Shown piece by piece: positions 34,338-43,834 of a DNA stretch of 64,000 bases. The DNA lies in assembly GCF_008087665.1 (NCBI RefSeq), contig NZ_CP042912.1, positions 5,518,001 through 5,582,000 of the forward strand, written 5' to 3'. The DNA is from Mariniblastus fucicola. GTDB lineage: Bacteria > Planctomycetota > Planctomycetia > Pirellulales > Pirellulaceae. The notes beneath the pieces were generated by a model. The model was not told the origin of the DNA and did no database searches. It saw only the letters and a list, made by a program, of their open reading frames with translations. The number at the start of each line of letters is the position of its first letter. The first letter of the stretch is position 1. The position numbers were made by a program, and so were the translations under genes.

Positions 34338-34851
34338 TGAGACTCGTCTCCTTGAGTATTGAACTTTCGATTTCACTTCAAACCCTCCAACAAAGTTGTT
34401 CGATTGGCCGCCTCTTAAACTCCGGTAGGACCAGATTACTACTGGCCTTGGACGAGGCTTGAAATTTGCGCTGAAATCCAGGTTCGACCAGAATCCGGCC
34501 CACACCATCCATTTGTGTGTATATAACCGCATCCTGTTTTGGGTTGGGCAGAAGCCCTGTCCCGCATTCAATATGTCAGGTCTTTAATCGACGCCGCTGT
34601 CAAATCGCTGCATCCGCAATAACCGAATGACGCTGGTGACTGATGGCACTGTCGTAACGGACATACTGGCATTTCGTCGAGCATAAGGTTTGCGGACTGG
34701 GCGACCCTTAACTATCTTGGGGAATTCCGGAACCTCGCCGCTTGCGTTGAGTGCGTCAAAACGCCAGTTTGTCAAAGCCGTCTCTTCGACTAAAAACATG
34801 CTACGTGTTGGTCGATATAGTTAAGCGTCTCCCTCGAATTTTGGAATCAAG
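34338..34851. other. Divergent intergenic region
   Basis: 514 bases between the Cys-rich gene and the YRG-repeat lipoprotein gene, which are divergent. It should hold both promoters. A 71-codon frame on the minus strand at 34584-34799 lacks a ribosome site and is not annotated. Nothing else stands out. Confidence 0.5.
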
Positions 34852-35346
34852 TTGACTCACGCATTTGAAAACCTCGCCCTCTCTGGACGCCGAACGCGTA
34901 TCGCTGTCGTTGCCGCGTGTTTGGTCTGTATGACGTTGACATTCGCTGGATGCGAAGAGACCTATGAGCCAGCCGCCTACAAGGCCGCACCACGTGTCGA
35001 ACCTGGTAGCGAAAAGGCGTCCGCTAAAAACAACGGTCAGGCAAAGTTGCCGGACATCAGAAACTGGACTTCGCCGGATGCGATTCGCGGCGGAACAGGA
35101 ACCGCAGGAGCTCGGGGATACCGCGGCATCGGAGGCTATCGAGGAATCGGGGCCTATCGAGGAATCGGAGTCTATCGGGGTATTGGTGCTTATCGGGGCA
35201 TCGGAGCATATCGTGGGATTTCCCTGCGAGGGTATTCTGGAATCGCAAACGGCTATCGCGGCGACAGCAATCGCGTCTATCGCGGATTCAGCCAGCCGGA
35301 TTCGTATCGCGGATACGGGCAACAGCGCGGCTATCAGGGCAACTAG
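34852..35346 (+). CDS. Lipoprotein with YRGIG repeats
   Basis: 164 residues from TTG 34852. A lipoprotein signal ends LTFAGC (lipidated Cys 34). From about residue 88 the chain is six or more tandem copies of YRGIGA/YRGIGV, then looser YRG units to the end. The repeat is basic and aromatic, likely disordered or adhesive. Function unknown. If the ATG at 34930 were used, the lipoprotein signal would be lost, so TTG is preferred. Confidence 0.75.
   Translation: MTHAFENLALSGRRTRIAVVAACLVCMTLTFAGCEETYEPAAYKAAPRVEPGSEKASAKNNGQAKLPDIRNWTSPDAIRGGTGTAGARGYRGIGGYRGIGAYRGIGVYRGIGAYRGIGAYRGISLRGYSGIANGYRGDSNRVYRGFSQPDSYRGYGQQRGYQGN
35115..35222 (+). repeat. Tandem 18-base coding repeat (YRGIGx)
   Basis: Six consecutive 18-base units code for Tyr-Arg-Gly-Ile-Gly-x. 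They are near-identical in DNA as well as protein, implying recent expansion by slippage or unequal crossing over. Confidence 0.8.
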
Positions 35347-35632
35347 CCAGATTTTCAGGCGAAAACATCGTTACTCCGGCTGAATCCGGTATTACGAGCA
35401 CCGGTTTGAAAATGGCTCTTCCGTGAAAACGGGACGGGGATTGAATCTGGCGAAGGCGGCGAGATCGAGACAAACGCATTTTGTTTGTTTGGACTACTCA
35501 ACGCAAATGCGACCTTCGCAATTCTGCAACCCAACAATGGTTTAGCCAGCCATTTACCCGGGTATTCCTCTATCCAAATCGTGCAAAACCACTAAAATTT
35601 CGCGTTTTCGAAACCTCACCCTCGCGAATGCC

Positions 35633-36388
35633 ATGCGACGTCCACTGATTGCCGGAAACTGGAAAATGAACCTTACGCGCGACGAAGCTGTCAATCTTGC
35701 GCGTGGAGTTGGTGCTGCTGCCGGAGACGGAGAAGTCGACGTGCTAGTTTGCCCGACGTTTGTTCATCTCGAAGGCGTCATCTCGGCTGTCGAAGGCAGC
35801 AAAGTCGCAGTCGGCGGGCAGGACGTTTACTTTGAAAGCAACGGAGCCTTCACTGGCGAAACCAGCACGGCGATGCTTGGCGACCTCGGTTGCCAGTATG
35901 TGATCCTCGGCCACAGCGAACGACGCAACGTGATCGGTGAATCAGACAAACTTATCAACCAGAAGCTTCACGCGGCTCTTGCTGCAGGACTTAAACCGAT
36001 TTTGTGCGTCGGCGAATTGCTTGAACAACGAGAAGCCAACGAGACGATGGCAGTCGTCAAGTCTCAGCTTGATGGATCGCTTGAAAACGTGACCGCTGAG
36101 CAAATGGCCAATGTTGTGATTGCTTATGAGCCAGTTTGGGCGATCGGCACCGGGAAAACGGCTTCCCCAGAGCAGGCTCAGGAGGTCCATGCTGATCTTC
36201 GCAGCCTTTTGGCAACCCGTTATAATCAGGAAGTCTCAGATGGGGTTCGAATCCTTTATGGCGGCAGTGTCAAACCAGCCAACGCCGCTGACTTGATGGC
36301 TTGCCCGGACATCGACGGCGCTCTCGTTGGAGGCGCGGCACTCAAGGCGGACAGCTTCGCCGAAATTATTGCTGCCGCGGGCGCCTAA
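35633..36388 (+). CDS. tpiA: Triosephosphate isomerase
   Basis: 251 residues, normal length. Begins MRRPLIAGNWKMNLTRDEA with the catalytic Lys of the GNWKMN motif; the catalytic His is in ILGHSERR and the Glu in VIAYEPVWAIGTGKTA. It interconverts dihydroxyacetone phosphate and glyceraldehyde 3-phosphate. It heads the run to secG and beyond; 67 bases separate it from secG. Confidence 0.97.
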   Translation: MRRPLIAGNWKMNLTRDEAVNLARGVGAAAGDGEVDVLVCPTFVHLEGVISAVEGSKVAVGGQDVYFESNGAFTGETSTAMLGDLGCQYVILGHSERRNVIGESDKLINQKLHAALAAGLKPILCVGELLEQREANETMAVVKSQLDGSLENVTAEQMANVVIAYEPVWAIGTGKTASPEQAQEVHADLRSLLATRYNQEVSDGVRILYGGSVKPANAADLMACPDIDGALVGGAALKADSFAEIIAAAGA

Positions 36389-36455
36389 GCCGAACGGAAT
36401 TCCGGCTGACACTTTTAACATCCACGCGTTGTCGCGTTTTAGTATCGAGTTAATC

Positions 36456-37004
36456 ATGATCGTTGACTTTCCATTGGCATTTATCCTTCAACCAGTTTTG
36501 GCAGACATTGGTTTGTCATTGCTGCAACTGCTTCTGTTTTTCTGTTCGTTGTGGCTGATCTTTCTGATCCTGATCCAGCGAGGAAAAGGGGGCGGATTGA
36601 CGGCGGCCTTCGGTGGCGGCGGTGGAGACAGCGCATTCGGCGCCAAAGCCGGTGATGCATTCACCAAGATCACGATCGTGACTGCTCTGGTTTGGATCAC
36701 GCTCTGCATGGTCACGATTGCTCGCTACAACCCGCCAGAACAGGCTGACAATCCGTTCGCTCAAGCCAATGAGCAAACGCTCGAAAATCAGACTCCATCC
36801 GCCGATGGCGGAGCTTCCCTGTCCGGCGGTGACGAAGCCGAAAACGTGGATGGAGATGCGGCAAACGAAGGCAGTGCCGACGAAAACGCTGCCGACGAAA
36901 ACGCTGCCGACGAAACCGAAACTCCAGCGGACGGCGAAGCCGGTGCTGCAACCGATGGTGAGCCCGCTGAAGGCGAATCGTCTGACGGCGAATCTGGCCA
37001 GTAA
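36456..37004 (+). CDS. secG: Protein translocase subunit SecG with acidic tail
   Basis: 182 residues from ATG 36456. Two membrane helices flank the hallmark IQRGKGGGLTAAFGGGGGDSAFG, so it is SecG of the SecYEG channel. The usual length is 75-120; here about 85 residues of Asp/Glu/Ala-rich repeats (SADENAADENAADETET) extend the C terminus, which should be cytoplasmic. It speeds SecA-driven export. Confidence 0.93.
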   Translation: MIVDFPLAFILQPVLADIGLSLLQLLLFFCSLWLIFLILIQRGKGGGLTAAFGGGGGDSAFGAKAGDAFTKITIVTALVWITLCMVTIARYNPPEQADNPFAQANEQTLENQTPSADGGASLSGGDEAENVDGDAANEGSADENAADENAADETETPADGEAGAATDGEPAEGESSDGESGQ

Positions 37005-37088
37005 GCGTACTCAGCCAGACTTTTCCGGAGGCTCGTTCGCAACTCGTCGAACCAGCTTCCTACCTACCGTTTGAACCGAAGGTGTTCC

Positions 37089-37952
37089 GTGCTGGTAAGC
37101 ATGACGGGGCACGGGCAAGCCCGTTTCCACAACGACCAATTGCAAATTGCGGTCGAAATTCGCACTGTTAACAATCGCCATCTCAAACTGAATGTGCATT
37201 CGGATCTTGATGCGGAGACGCAGGCTAAAATCGAAGCCTTGCTTCGCAGCCGACTACATCGCGGATCGGTGACGCTACGAATTTCGGTGAAGTCTATTGG
37301 CGAAGGTCAGTATGAACTCAACGAAGAACTGATCCGCGCGTATTGGCTCCAGCTTTCCGAGATCGCGGGATCGAGTCAAAGCGTTAACGTCGAATCCATT
37401 CTTGCGTTGCCCGGTGCCGTCATTGAGAAAACAGGCGCCGATCGTGATGAGATTTGGCCACACATCGAGTCGACGCTTGATGAGGCACTCGCCAACCTCG
37501 AAGCCATGCGGGCTCAGGAAGGCCAAGCCATGCAGGCGGATATGCTCGGCAACATCGAAACGATTGCCAGTCGACTGGAATCGGTCCGCGAACTGGCTCC
37601 GAAGATTTCCGAAGCCTATTCGAAACGTCTGACCGATCGAATCCAGGCTCTGCTCGAAAAACACAATATAGAAAGTGCTCAGGTCGATATCCTTCGCGAA
37701 GTTGGAATCTTTGCCGAACGCGTCGACATCGCGGAGGAAACGGTTCGCTTGGGAACGCACTTGGACCATTTTCGCGATACGATTTCGTCCACGGCCAAAG
37801 CCGGTCGCAAGCTGGATTTTCTGGTGCAGGAAATCTTGCGAGAAACGAACACGATCGGTTCCAAGGCAAACGATAGCGAGATCGCGACACACGTTGTGGA
37901 GATCAAAACAGCCATCGAACGAATTCGCGAAATGGTGCAAAATGTGGAGTAA
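37089..37952 (+). CDS. YicC family endoribonuclease-like protein
   Basis: 287 residues from GTG 37089, with AAGG six bases upstream; homologues start at this point. It opens VLVSMTGHGQARF and ends IKTAIERIREMVQNVE, matching YicC. The internal KLDFLVQEILRETNTIGSKAND is the family signature. YicC proteins are RNA-related: E. coli YicC has been described as an endoribonuclease. It lies 2 bases before gmk, and yicC-gmk-rpoZ is a widespread order. Confidence 0.93.
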   Translation: MLVSMTGHGQARFHNDQLQIAVEIRTVNNRHLKLNVHSDLDAETQAKIEALLRSRLHRGSVTLRISVKSIGEGQYELNEELIRAYWLQLSEIAGSSQSVNVESILALPGAVIEKTGADRDEIWPHIESTLDEALANLEAMRAQEGQAMQADMLGNIETIASRLESVRELAPKISEAYSKRLTDRIQALLEKHNIESAQVDILREVGIFAERVDIAEETVRLGTHLDHFRDTISSTAKAGRKLDFLVQEILRETNTIGSKANDSEIATHVVEIKTAIERIREMVQNVE

Positions 37953-37954
37953 CG

Positions 37955-38545
37955 ATGAGTGAAAGCGGCGCCCCAAAAGGTCGACTGATCATCTTCTCCG
38001 GACCCTCTGGAGTTGGCAAAACGACGATCCTGAAGCAGCTTCACGAGCGCTGCGATCTTCCGCTTCTCGAAAGTGTCTCTGCGACCACCCGGCCTCGACG
38101 CCCCGGTGAAACGGATGGCGTCAGCTATCATTACATGGCCAAGGACGAGTTTCTGACTCACGTCGAAAACGACGATTTCCTTGAATATACGGAGGTTTTC
38201 GGCCGCGGAGACCTCTACGGAACGCTGCGAGCTCCGGTAATCGAGGCGATAGCGGACGGGAAATGGATAATCCTTGAGTTAGATGTAGTCGGGGCGTTGA
38301 AAGTCCTTAAAATTCACCCCGACGCAATTACAATCTTCGTTCATCCCGGTTCGGTCGAAGAACTGGAACGACGCCTTCGCGGGCGCGGAACCGAGTCCGA
38401 AGAAGCTCTCTCTCGTCGACTTGAAGTTGCCAAAGGTGAACTCGAAGCGTCAAGTCACTACGAACACATTGTTTACAACACGTCGGTTCAGCAGACCGTC
38501 GATGAAATCTGTCAGCTGCTAATCGCAATCGCGGAGAAATCCTAA
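37955..38545 (+). CDS. gmk: Guanylate kinase
   Basis: 196 residues, the usual length. The P-loop is FSGPSGVGKTTIL; the GMP-binding part includes SVSATTRPRRPGE and VSYHYM. It makes GDP from GMP. GGAG precedes the ATG at good spacing. Co-transcribed with yicC (2-base gap) and rpoZ. Confidence 0.97.
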   Translation: MSESGAPKGRLIIFSGPSGVGKTTILKQLHERCDLPLLESVSATTRPRRPGETDGVSYHYMAKDEFLTHVENDDFLEYTEVFGRGDLYGTLRAPVIEAIADGKWIILELDVVGALKVLKIHPDAITIFVHPGSVEELERRLRGRGTESEEALSRRLEVAKGELEASSHYEHIVYNTSVQQTVDEICQLLIAIAEKS

Positions 38546-38549
38546 CACT

Positions 38550-38810
38550 ATGTACGATGCACTCAAAGAAGAAGAAATTGTCCGCAAAGTCGGTGGTCGT
38601 TTCAAACTTTCAACACTGATCCAAAAACGTCTGGTCCAGTTGAATCAGGGATCGCGTCCGCTGGTCGAAGACAACGGCGGAGACAAAATGTCTTTGGTCC
38701 TGGAAGAGATCCTTCAGGACAAAATCTACCTGGACGAAAACAGCAATATCGGCACCGGAAGCTCGCCCGATTTTGAATCCGCGCCAGAACTCGATTTGGA
38801 CGCCATGTAG
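38550..38810 (+). CDS. rpoZ: DNA-directed RNA polymerase omega subunit
   Basis: 86 residues. The segment IVRKVGGRFKLSTLIQKRLVQLNQG is the conserved omega core that clamps the beta' subunit. The acidic tail varies between groups. Four bases after gmk, the classic order. Confidence 0.9.
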   Translation: MYDALKEEEIVRKVGGRFKLSTLIQKRLVQLNQGSRPLVEDNGGDKMSLVLEEILQDKIYLDENSNIGTGSSPDFESAPELDLDAM

Positions 38811-38863
38811 ATCTCTCGGCGATGGCTTCGGCCGTTGCCATCATGAACTATCAAGAGCCCGTA

Positions 38864-39400
38864 ATGCCATCGATTGACATCATCATTGCCGTCACCGGTG
38901 GCATTGCTGCTTTCAAGGCCGCGTCGCTGACGAGTCTGTTGGTTCAGAACGACCACAGCGTTCAAGCCGTGATGACTCAGTCCGCTCAAAAGTTTCTTGG
39001 TGCGGCAACACTGATGGCGCTGACCGGACGCCCCGTTGCAACGGAACTTTTTGATCCCGCGATGCCATTGGGGGCACACATCGAACTGGCGCGAGATGCG
39101 AAACTGCTTTGCGTCGCCCCTGCAACGGCGAACTTTCTGGCCAACGCCGCCAACGGCCAGGCCGACGATCTGCTTTCCACGCTCTATCTGTGCTTTACCG
39201 GTCCGGTCATCGTTGCACCAGCCATGAATGTGGAAATGTGGAACCAGCCATCGGTTCAACGTAACATCAAGATTCTTCGGGACGATGGTGTTCACATTGT
39301 CGATCCACAAGAAGGTTGGTTGAGCTGCCGACAAAAGGGAATGGGACGGATGGCTGATCCAGAGACCATTGCCAAGACGATCGCGGAGCATCTCAAGTGA
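38864..39400 (+). CDS. coaC: Phosphopantothenoylcysteine decarboxylase (CoaC domain)
   Basis: 178 residues from ATG 38864, where homology begins (IDIIIAVTGGIAAFKA); longer starts at 38822 or 38843 exist. FMN-dependent flavoprotein fold with ELARDAKLLCVAPATANFLA, PVIVAPAMNVEMW and the substrate-clamp Cys in GWLSCRQKGMGRM. It decarboxylates 4'-phosphopantothenoylcysteine. Its stop overlaps the next gene by 4 bases; the usual bifunctional coaBC is thus split here. Confidence 0.93.
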   Translation: MPSIDIIIAVTGGIAAFKAASLTSLLVQNDHSVQAVMTQSAQKFLGAATLMALTGRPVATELFDPAMPLGAHIELARDAKLLCVAPATANFLANAANGQADDLLSTLYLCFTGPVIVAPAMNVEMWNQPSVQRNIKILRDDGVHIVDPQEGWLSCRQKGMGRMADPETIAKTIAEHLK

Positions 39401-40032
39401 CCGTCCGGCGTCTATTGATTACGTCAGGGCCGACGCGAGAGTATCTAGATCCCGTGCGTTATTTCAGCAATGGTTCTAGCGGCCAGATGGGACGCGCCCT
39501 CGCGACAGCAGCGATCGATCAGGGCTATGAAGTCATCATCGTTTCCGGTCCCGTCTCGATCGAATATCCTGATGACGCTACGGTCGTTCGTGTCGTTTCG
39601 ACTCAACAAATGCATGACGCCGTGATGAACGTGTGGCCTGAATGTATTGGTTTGATCGCCGCCGCGGCACCTTCAGACTTTCGGCCGGCCCAGTATTCCA
39701 AATCGAAGATCAAAAAGTCGTCGGACTCGGACAGGCTATCAATCGAAATGGTTTCGAACGTTGACATTGTCGCCGAAGCCGGAAAACGCAAATCGGAAGG
39801 TCAGTGGACAATCGGATTCGCTCTTGAGACCGACAACGCGATCGAAAACGCGTTGGCAAAACTGAAACGCAAGAACACCGATTTCATTGTGCTCAACGAT
39901 CCGACCGCGATTGATGCGAACGAAAGCAGTGTACGGATCATCGACGGTGATGGCGAAATCACCGATTCGATTTCCGGATCAAAGCAGGTAATCGCCGCAC
40001 GGATCCTCGCCCTGAAGCCGCTTGAGCAATAA
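39397..40032 (+). CDS. coaB: Phosphopantothenate-cysteine ligase (CoaB domain)
   Basis: 211 residues from GTG 39397, overlapping coaC. It opens RRLLITSGPTREYLDPVRYFSNGSSGQMG, the CoaB signature, and contains TIGFALETD plus the nucleotide lysine region KRKNTDFIVLNDP. It joins cysteine to 4'-phosphopantothenate using CTP. With coaC it supplies the middle steps of coenzyme A synthesis. Confidence 0.94.
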   Translation: MTVRRLLITSGPTREYLDPVRYFSNGSSGQMGRALATAAIDQGYEVIIVSGPVSIEYPDDATVVRVVSTQQMHDAVMNVWPECIGLIAAAAPSDFRPAQYSKSKIKKSSDSDRLSIEMVSNVDIVAEAGKRKSEGQWTIGFALETDNAIENALAKLKRKNTDFIVLNDPTAIDANESSVRIIDGDGEITDSISGSKQVIAARILALKPLEQ

Positions 40033-40056
40033 ATGCTCGCGGTGCAGGCTCGATCT

Positions 40057-42495
40057 TCAAACGCCGGGCTTAACCTTGAGTGCCCGCTCCAGTTCAACCA
40101 GCTGACTTTCGATCGAGCTCCGCTCCTTTGAGTCCAGGCTCTGCAACCCGAAACGGACGCGATTGAACGCGTCCGTAATTTCCTTGAGCGAACTGGAAAT
40201 CAAATCCGATGACGGATGTGACGCAAACGTGGAACTGACTTCGCTGGCGAACTCGCGGTGAGTTTGATTGTGTTCGCGAATCAGATCATGGTCTTTCAGG
40301 ATGTCCGACAATTTTTTGTAGAACGCAGTCTCCGAATCGTAACCGATCACCCACTCGCGGAGGTCTGAACTGATCAGCCCAATGGCATCGGCGAAAAAAC
40401 GCTTGATCTTGCCGACAGCAGTTTCCGGCTGTTTCTCCTGGTATCCTGCATTCACAATCAGCACTCGCAACATGCCGATCAATCCGGCGACGATCAACAG
40501 CACTACAACCAGAGGCTGCAGAATCGAGATCAATCCGTGTTCTCGTGACGCGGCCAACTGATCAGAAAACTCATCCAGATCAAACTTGTCAAGCAAACTA
40601 ACGACGGCCGCGGTCATCGTCGCCTCTTCACCCGAGTCTTCCCCCGGTTCCATGCCAAGAACGTAATCCTGCCAAACCGTTCGAGCCAATTCGATTGCAT
40701 CGTCCGCGCCAATTCCATCATCCAAACCTGGTTGAGTCGGCGTCGGATCAGCCATCAGCCAGGCCCCTCCGTCGCCATATTGCCACGATTCCAGCCCGGC
40801 GATTTCGCATTCGTTTCTGTCAAGATAGACCTCCACCCATGCATGAGCATGTTGGGCACGAACGATGTAAGACTGGCTGTACTCGTTGTATTCACCGCCG
40901 TGAAACCCAACGACCAAACGCGACGGAATCCCCTGACTTCGCAGCATCAACGTCATCGCGGATGCGAATGCCTCGCAGTGCCCGGTCCTGAAATTGGCGA
41001 CAAAGTCTTCGTTCGGATCAATGTCAAGATTTCGCTTTACGTCGGTGTAGTCCAGCGTATAGGAATAGCGAGACGGGTCCAGAAAGTGGTCTTCGATCGC
41101 TCTAACCAGATCGAATCGACTACCGTTGGACTCGTTTACTTTTCTGGAAATACGATTGGCTGTTTCGACGAGGGTCGGATAGTTTTGAGGATCTATCCGC
41201 GTCAGCCAGCGATACTGAGCCGGATCGTTAGCCATCGGCTTGTTGGCATAGAGATAGGTATTTGAGACATAGGGCCAGGCCTGAGCTGGCACGTTGGTTC
41301 TCGACAGCGGAATTATCAGCTCGTAGCTAAACGGCGCGAAATCAATTTTCTCGTTTTCGCGACATCGGGTGAAAGCCGAAATCTCGTGGCAGAATTTGAG
41401 CTTGCCATTCGTATTCTCTGAGATACCAGCAGGCATCACGGTGTACAGCAGTGGCTCGGTCGTTTTTTCCAGAGTCACATTCATCGTCGCGTAGCGAACG
41501 TCGGCTTGCCCGGTAATGTCCCGGATCGACTGATAGGTGTGCGAATTGACCCGCTCGTAAGCCGCGTTCCAATTTGTCTTTCCGTTATTAAACGTCAGAT
41601 TCGAAAGCGCGATGCCGCGGAAGTACGGCAACTGGCTAAGCTGAAGTGGCTCCGGCGACGCTGCGGCGCTAGGGTAGAATTCGGCTTCGAAAATTCGTTG
41701 CTTGGAATTGGTTATTTTCCCCGTCTCTTCGAGATCGACCTGCTTGGTGATCCCGGTCGAGTTCACTTTGTAAGAGATCGGACTGAACCACGGATCAACA
41801 TGCCGGGGCGCGGTCAGGAACACGACCAGAGTGAACATGGCTGCAACCAGGCCAACGCCAGGCAGCATTCCAAGAGGCGACAGCTGAAACTTTTGAGTTG
41901 CCTCAAGCGACGTCACCGTTGGCAGGGGTCGTGAGTCGTATCGCCAGAAAGCCAGTTTCTTGCCAGTGGAAGTATTCTCCTCAATCTGTTTTCGTGATTC
42001 GAGACTGGCTTCGTTCCGCTCCTCGATCGCGTAGTCGTTGGAGAAACAGTTCTGTAACACGAGCGTGAGGCCACTGACCAAAAAGTAAATCAGGAACAGC
42101 AATCCTCCTTCAAACTGAATGCTGAAAATCGTCGTAATGACCACCTGAAGCAGGCTCAGCACCATGATCTGCCAATTTAATCGCGGAGTCTTCACCTGAA
42201 AGACAAGCACTGCCTGAAGGTAGACCAACAGCTTGGCCACTGCGATCAGTTTGCCGGCACTGTCCGCGGGGTAGAACTCATACATCGAATAGGCCAGGAT
42301 GCCGATCGATGCGACATTCGCAATCCAGCCTTCGATCGAAATCCATTTCAAAACGTCGGTCAACCAGAACGCCCCGAAGGTCGCCACGAAGGCGATGGGA
42401 ATCAGGTAAAAGTGATTGATGCTGATGGCCAACATGGTGGTGCTGGTCAGGATCATGATCAGCAACAACACTTGCAGTACGCGGCGATTGGTCAT
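40057..42495 (-). CDS. Transglutaminase-like membrane protein (DUF3488/TgpA type)
   Basis: 812 residues. About six membrane helices occupy the first 260 residues. The external core has the transglutaminase triad: Cys in RTGHCEAFASAMT, His in RAQHAHAWVEVY, Asp in WLMADPTPTQ. A membrane helix follows (LISILQPLVVVLLIVAGLIGML), then a cytoplasmic helical tail. TgpA-like proteins occur with MoxR and DUF58 genes, as here, and are linked to envelope protein processing. It overlaps the DUF58 gene by 4 bases. Confidence 0.93.
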   Translation of the reverse strand: MTNRRVLQVLLLIMILTSTTMLAISINHFYLIPIAFVATFGAFWLTDVLKWISIEGWIANVASIGILAYSMYEFYPADSAGKLIAVAKLLVYLQAVLVFQVKTPRLNWQIMVLSLLQVVITTIFSIQFEGGLLFLIYFLVSGLTLVLQNCFSNDYAIEERNEASLESRKQIEENTSTGKKLAFWRYDSRPLPTVTSLEATQKFQLSPLGMLPGVGLVAAMFTLVVFLTAPRHVDPWFSPISYKVNSTGITKQVDLEETGKITNSKQRIFEAEFYPSAAASPEPLQLSQLPYFRGIALSNLTFNNGKTNWNAAYERVNSHTYQSIRDITGQADVRYATMNVTLEKTTEPLLYTVMPAGISENTNGKLKFCHEISAFTRCRENEKIDFAPFSYELIIPLSRTNVPAQAWPYVSNTYLYANKPMANDPAQYRWLTRIDPQNYPTLVETANRISRKVNESNGSRFDLVRAIEDHFLDPSRYSYTLDYTDVKRNLDIDPNEDFVANFRTGHCEAFASAMTLMLRSQGIPSRLVVGFHGGEYNEYSQSYIVRAQHAHAWVEVYLDRNECEIAGLESWQYGDGGAWLMADPTPTQPGLDDGIGADDAIELARTVWQDYVLGMEPGEDSGEEATMTAAVVSLLDKFDLDEFSDQLAASREHGLISILQPLVVVLLIVAGLIGMLRVLIVNAGYQEKQPETAVGKIKRFFADAIGLISSDLREWVIGYDSETAFYKKLSDILKDHDLIREHNQTHREFASEVSSTFASHPSSDLISSSLKEITDAFNRVRFGLQSLDSKERSSIESQLVELERALKVKPGV

Positions 42496-43808
42496 GCGAC
42501 AACCTCCTTGGCAGACGTCACCGACTCAGCAACCCGCGAAACGGCCGATGATTGCCCCTCAATCGAATACAGTTCCGTGAACTCTTTCGAACCGACGCGT
42601 ACCCAACGCACCAGTTGACGAACAGAACTCAGCGCCGGGCTTACTTCAACCGATTCGTTTGATGTGAGCCAGACAGGTTTGTCCCGCGTGCTGAAGCAAT
42701 AAAGAGGCGTCCCCATACTGATCTGGCCGGCGACCTCGACAACCGATGCGTCGATGTCAGGATTTTCAGTCGGATGCGCGACTGCCAATCGTCTCATGAC
42801 GCTGTTATGCGTGGCTCGACTTTGTCGACCGCAAACCAGATGGTTTTCTTCGCCACAAACAGCAACCGCCAACTGGCCCTGAACTTCGGATCCGACCTGC
42901 GAGAGCGCCGTCGCTGCGAAACTCAAAATCGTCTCGCACTGCAACCGCGTGGCCTCATCCTCATGATGCAAATCCAGCAGCAATGCAAAATCGCGGTCGT
43001 TGGGTTCGTCAAATTGCTTGACCATTGGATGCCCCAAGCGAGCGGTCGATCGCCAATGAATGTTTCGGCGACTGTCTCCGGATCGCCACTTTCGCATCGC
43101 GTAAAACTCGTCCTGCTCCATTCCACGACGTCGCATTTGCGACTGGCCACCGGTTTCCATCGAGTTAATTCTTCGCTCCCACGTCGGATGCAAAACTCCC
43201 AATGGCGGCGCAACGTAAACCGTATCTTTCTGAGGCAGCGGAATGCTGCAGGCGACCAGCCCGAACGGATAGGACGTCCTCAATTCTGCCGGACCCAAAT
43301 CGTACTTTCCGCGGCCAGGAAAAAAGCACTGATATGTGACGATGCCCGGATCCATCGTTGATACGCTACGGAAACAGACGTGTGCATAGTCGTCGTCAAG
43401 ATTCCTTGTTCGAAAAGCTGCTTCAAATTTGGCAACGATGCTTTGCACCACCCTTCCAAAGAAGCCTTTTCCCAATTCCGGTTTTCGCGTTCGCCTGAGT
43501 CGATCGTTCAGAATCAAGTTTCGCGCTGTGAGCCGACCTCCAATATTGCTGCAGGTCCACGAAACGTTGACCGGGGTCTGAGCATGAACGCGCTCCGGGA
43601 CGACTCGTTTGGCAGACAGCGAACGCAAGTTCACGACGCAAACCCGCCAGTTGAAGATCAGCGGTGCCAGCAGCATCCCCGTCGCCAAAATCAGCAGATT
43701 CACATTCCTCAGAATCGCACCGACGGCGATAAAGCAAACGATGACGATGTAGACCCATCCTTCGGGCGTCACCTTGCACTGGCGAACTGGTTTTCTTTTG
43801 CTGGCCAT
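42492..43808 (-). CDS. DUF58 domain protein
   Basis: 438 residues with two N-terminal membrane helices (YIVIVCFIAVGAIL and LLILATGMLLAPLIF) and the DUF58 hallmark RRNIHWRSTARLGHPMVKQF. The C-terminal part has a degenerate von Willebrand-like fold. DUF58 genes are partners of MoxR ATPases, which are thought to act as chaperones for them. It lies 26 bases after moxR and overlaps the transglutaminase gene. Confidence 0.93.
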   Translation of the reverse strand: MASKRKPVRQCKVTPEGWVYIVIVCFIAVGAILRNVNLLILATGMLLAPLIFNWRVCVVNLRSLSAKRVVPERVHAQTPVNVSWTCSNIGGRLTARNLILNDRLRRTRKPELGKGFFGRVVQSIVAKFEAAFRTRNLDDDYAHVCFRSVSTMDPGIVTYQCFFPGRGKYDLGPAELRTSYPFGLVACSIPLPQKDTVYVAPPLGVLHPTWERRINSMETGGQSQMRRRGMEQDEFYAMRKWRSGDSRRNIHWRSTARLGHPMVKQFDEPNDRDFALLLDLHHEDEATRLQCETILSFAATALSQVGSEVQGQLAVAVCGEENHLVCGRQSRATHNSVMRRLAVAHPTENPDIDASVVEVAGQISMGTPLYCFSTRDKPVWLTSNESVEVSPALSSVRQLVRWVRVGSKEFTELYSIEGQSSAVSRVAESVTSAKEVVA

Positions 43809-43834
43809 TTTGTATCTAACGAACAGGGGCAGCC

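Noticed and set aside
34584-34799. A 71-codon minus-strand frame.
   Set aside because: No ribosome site, no recognisable pattern, and located in a probable divergent promoter region.
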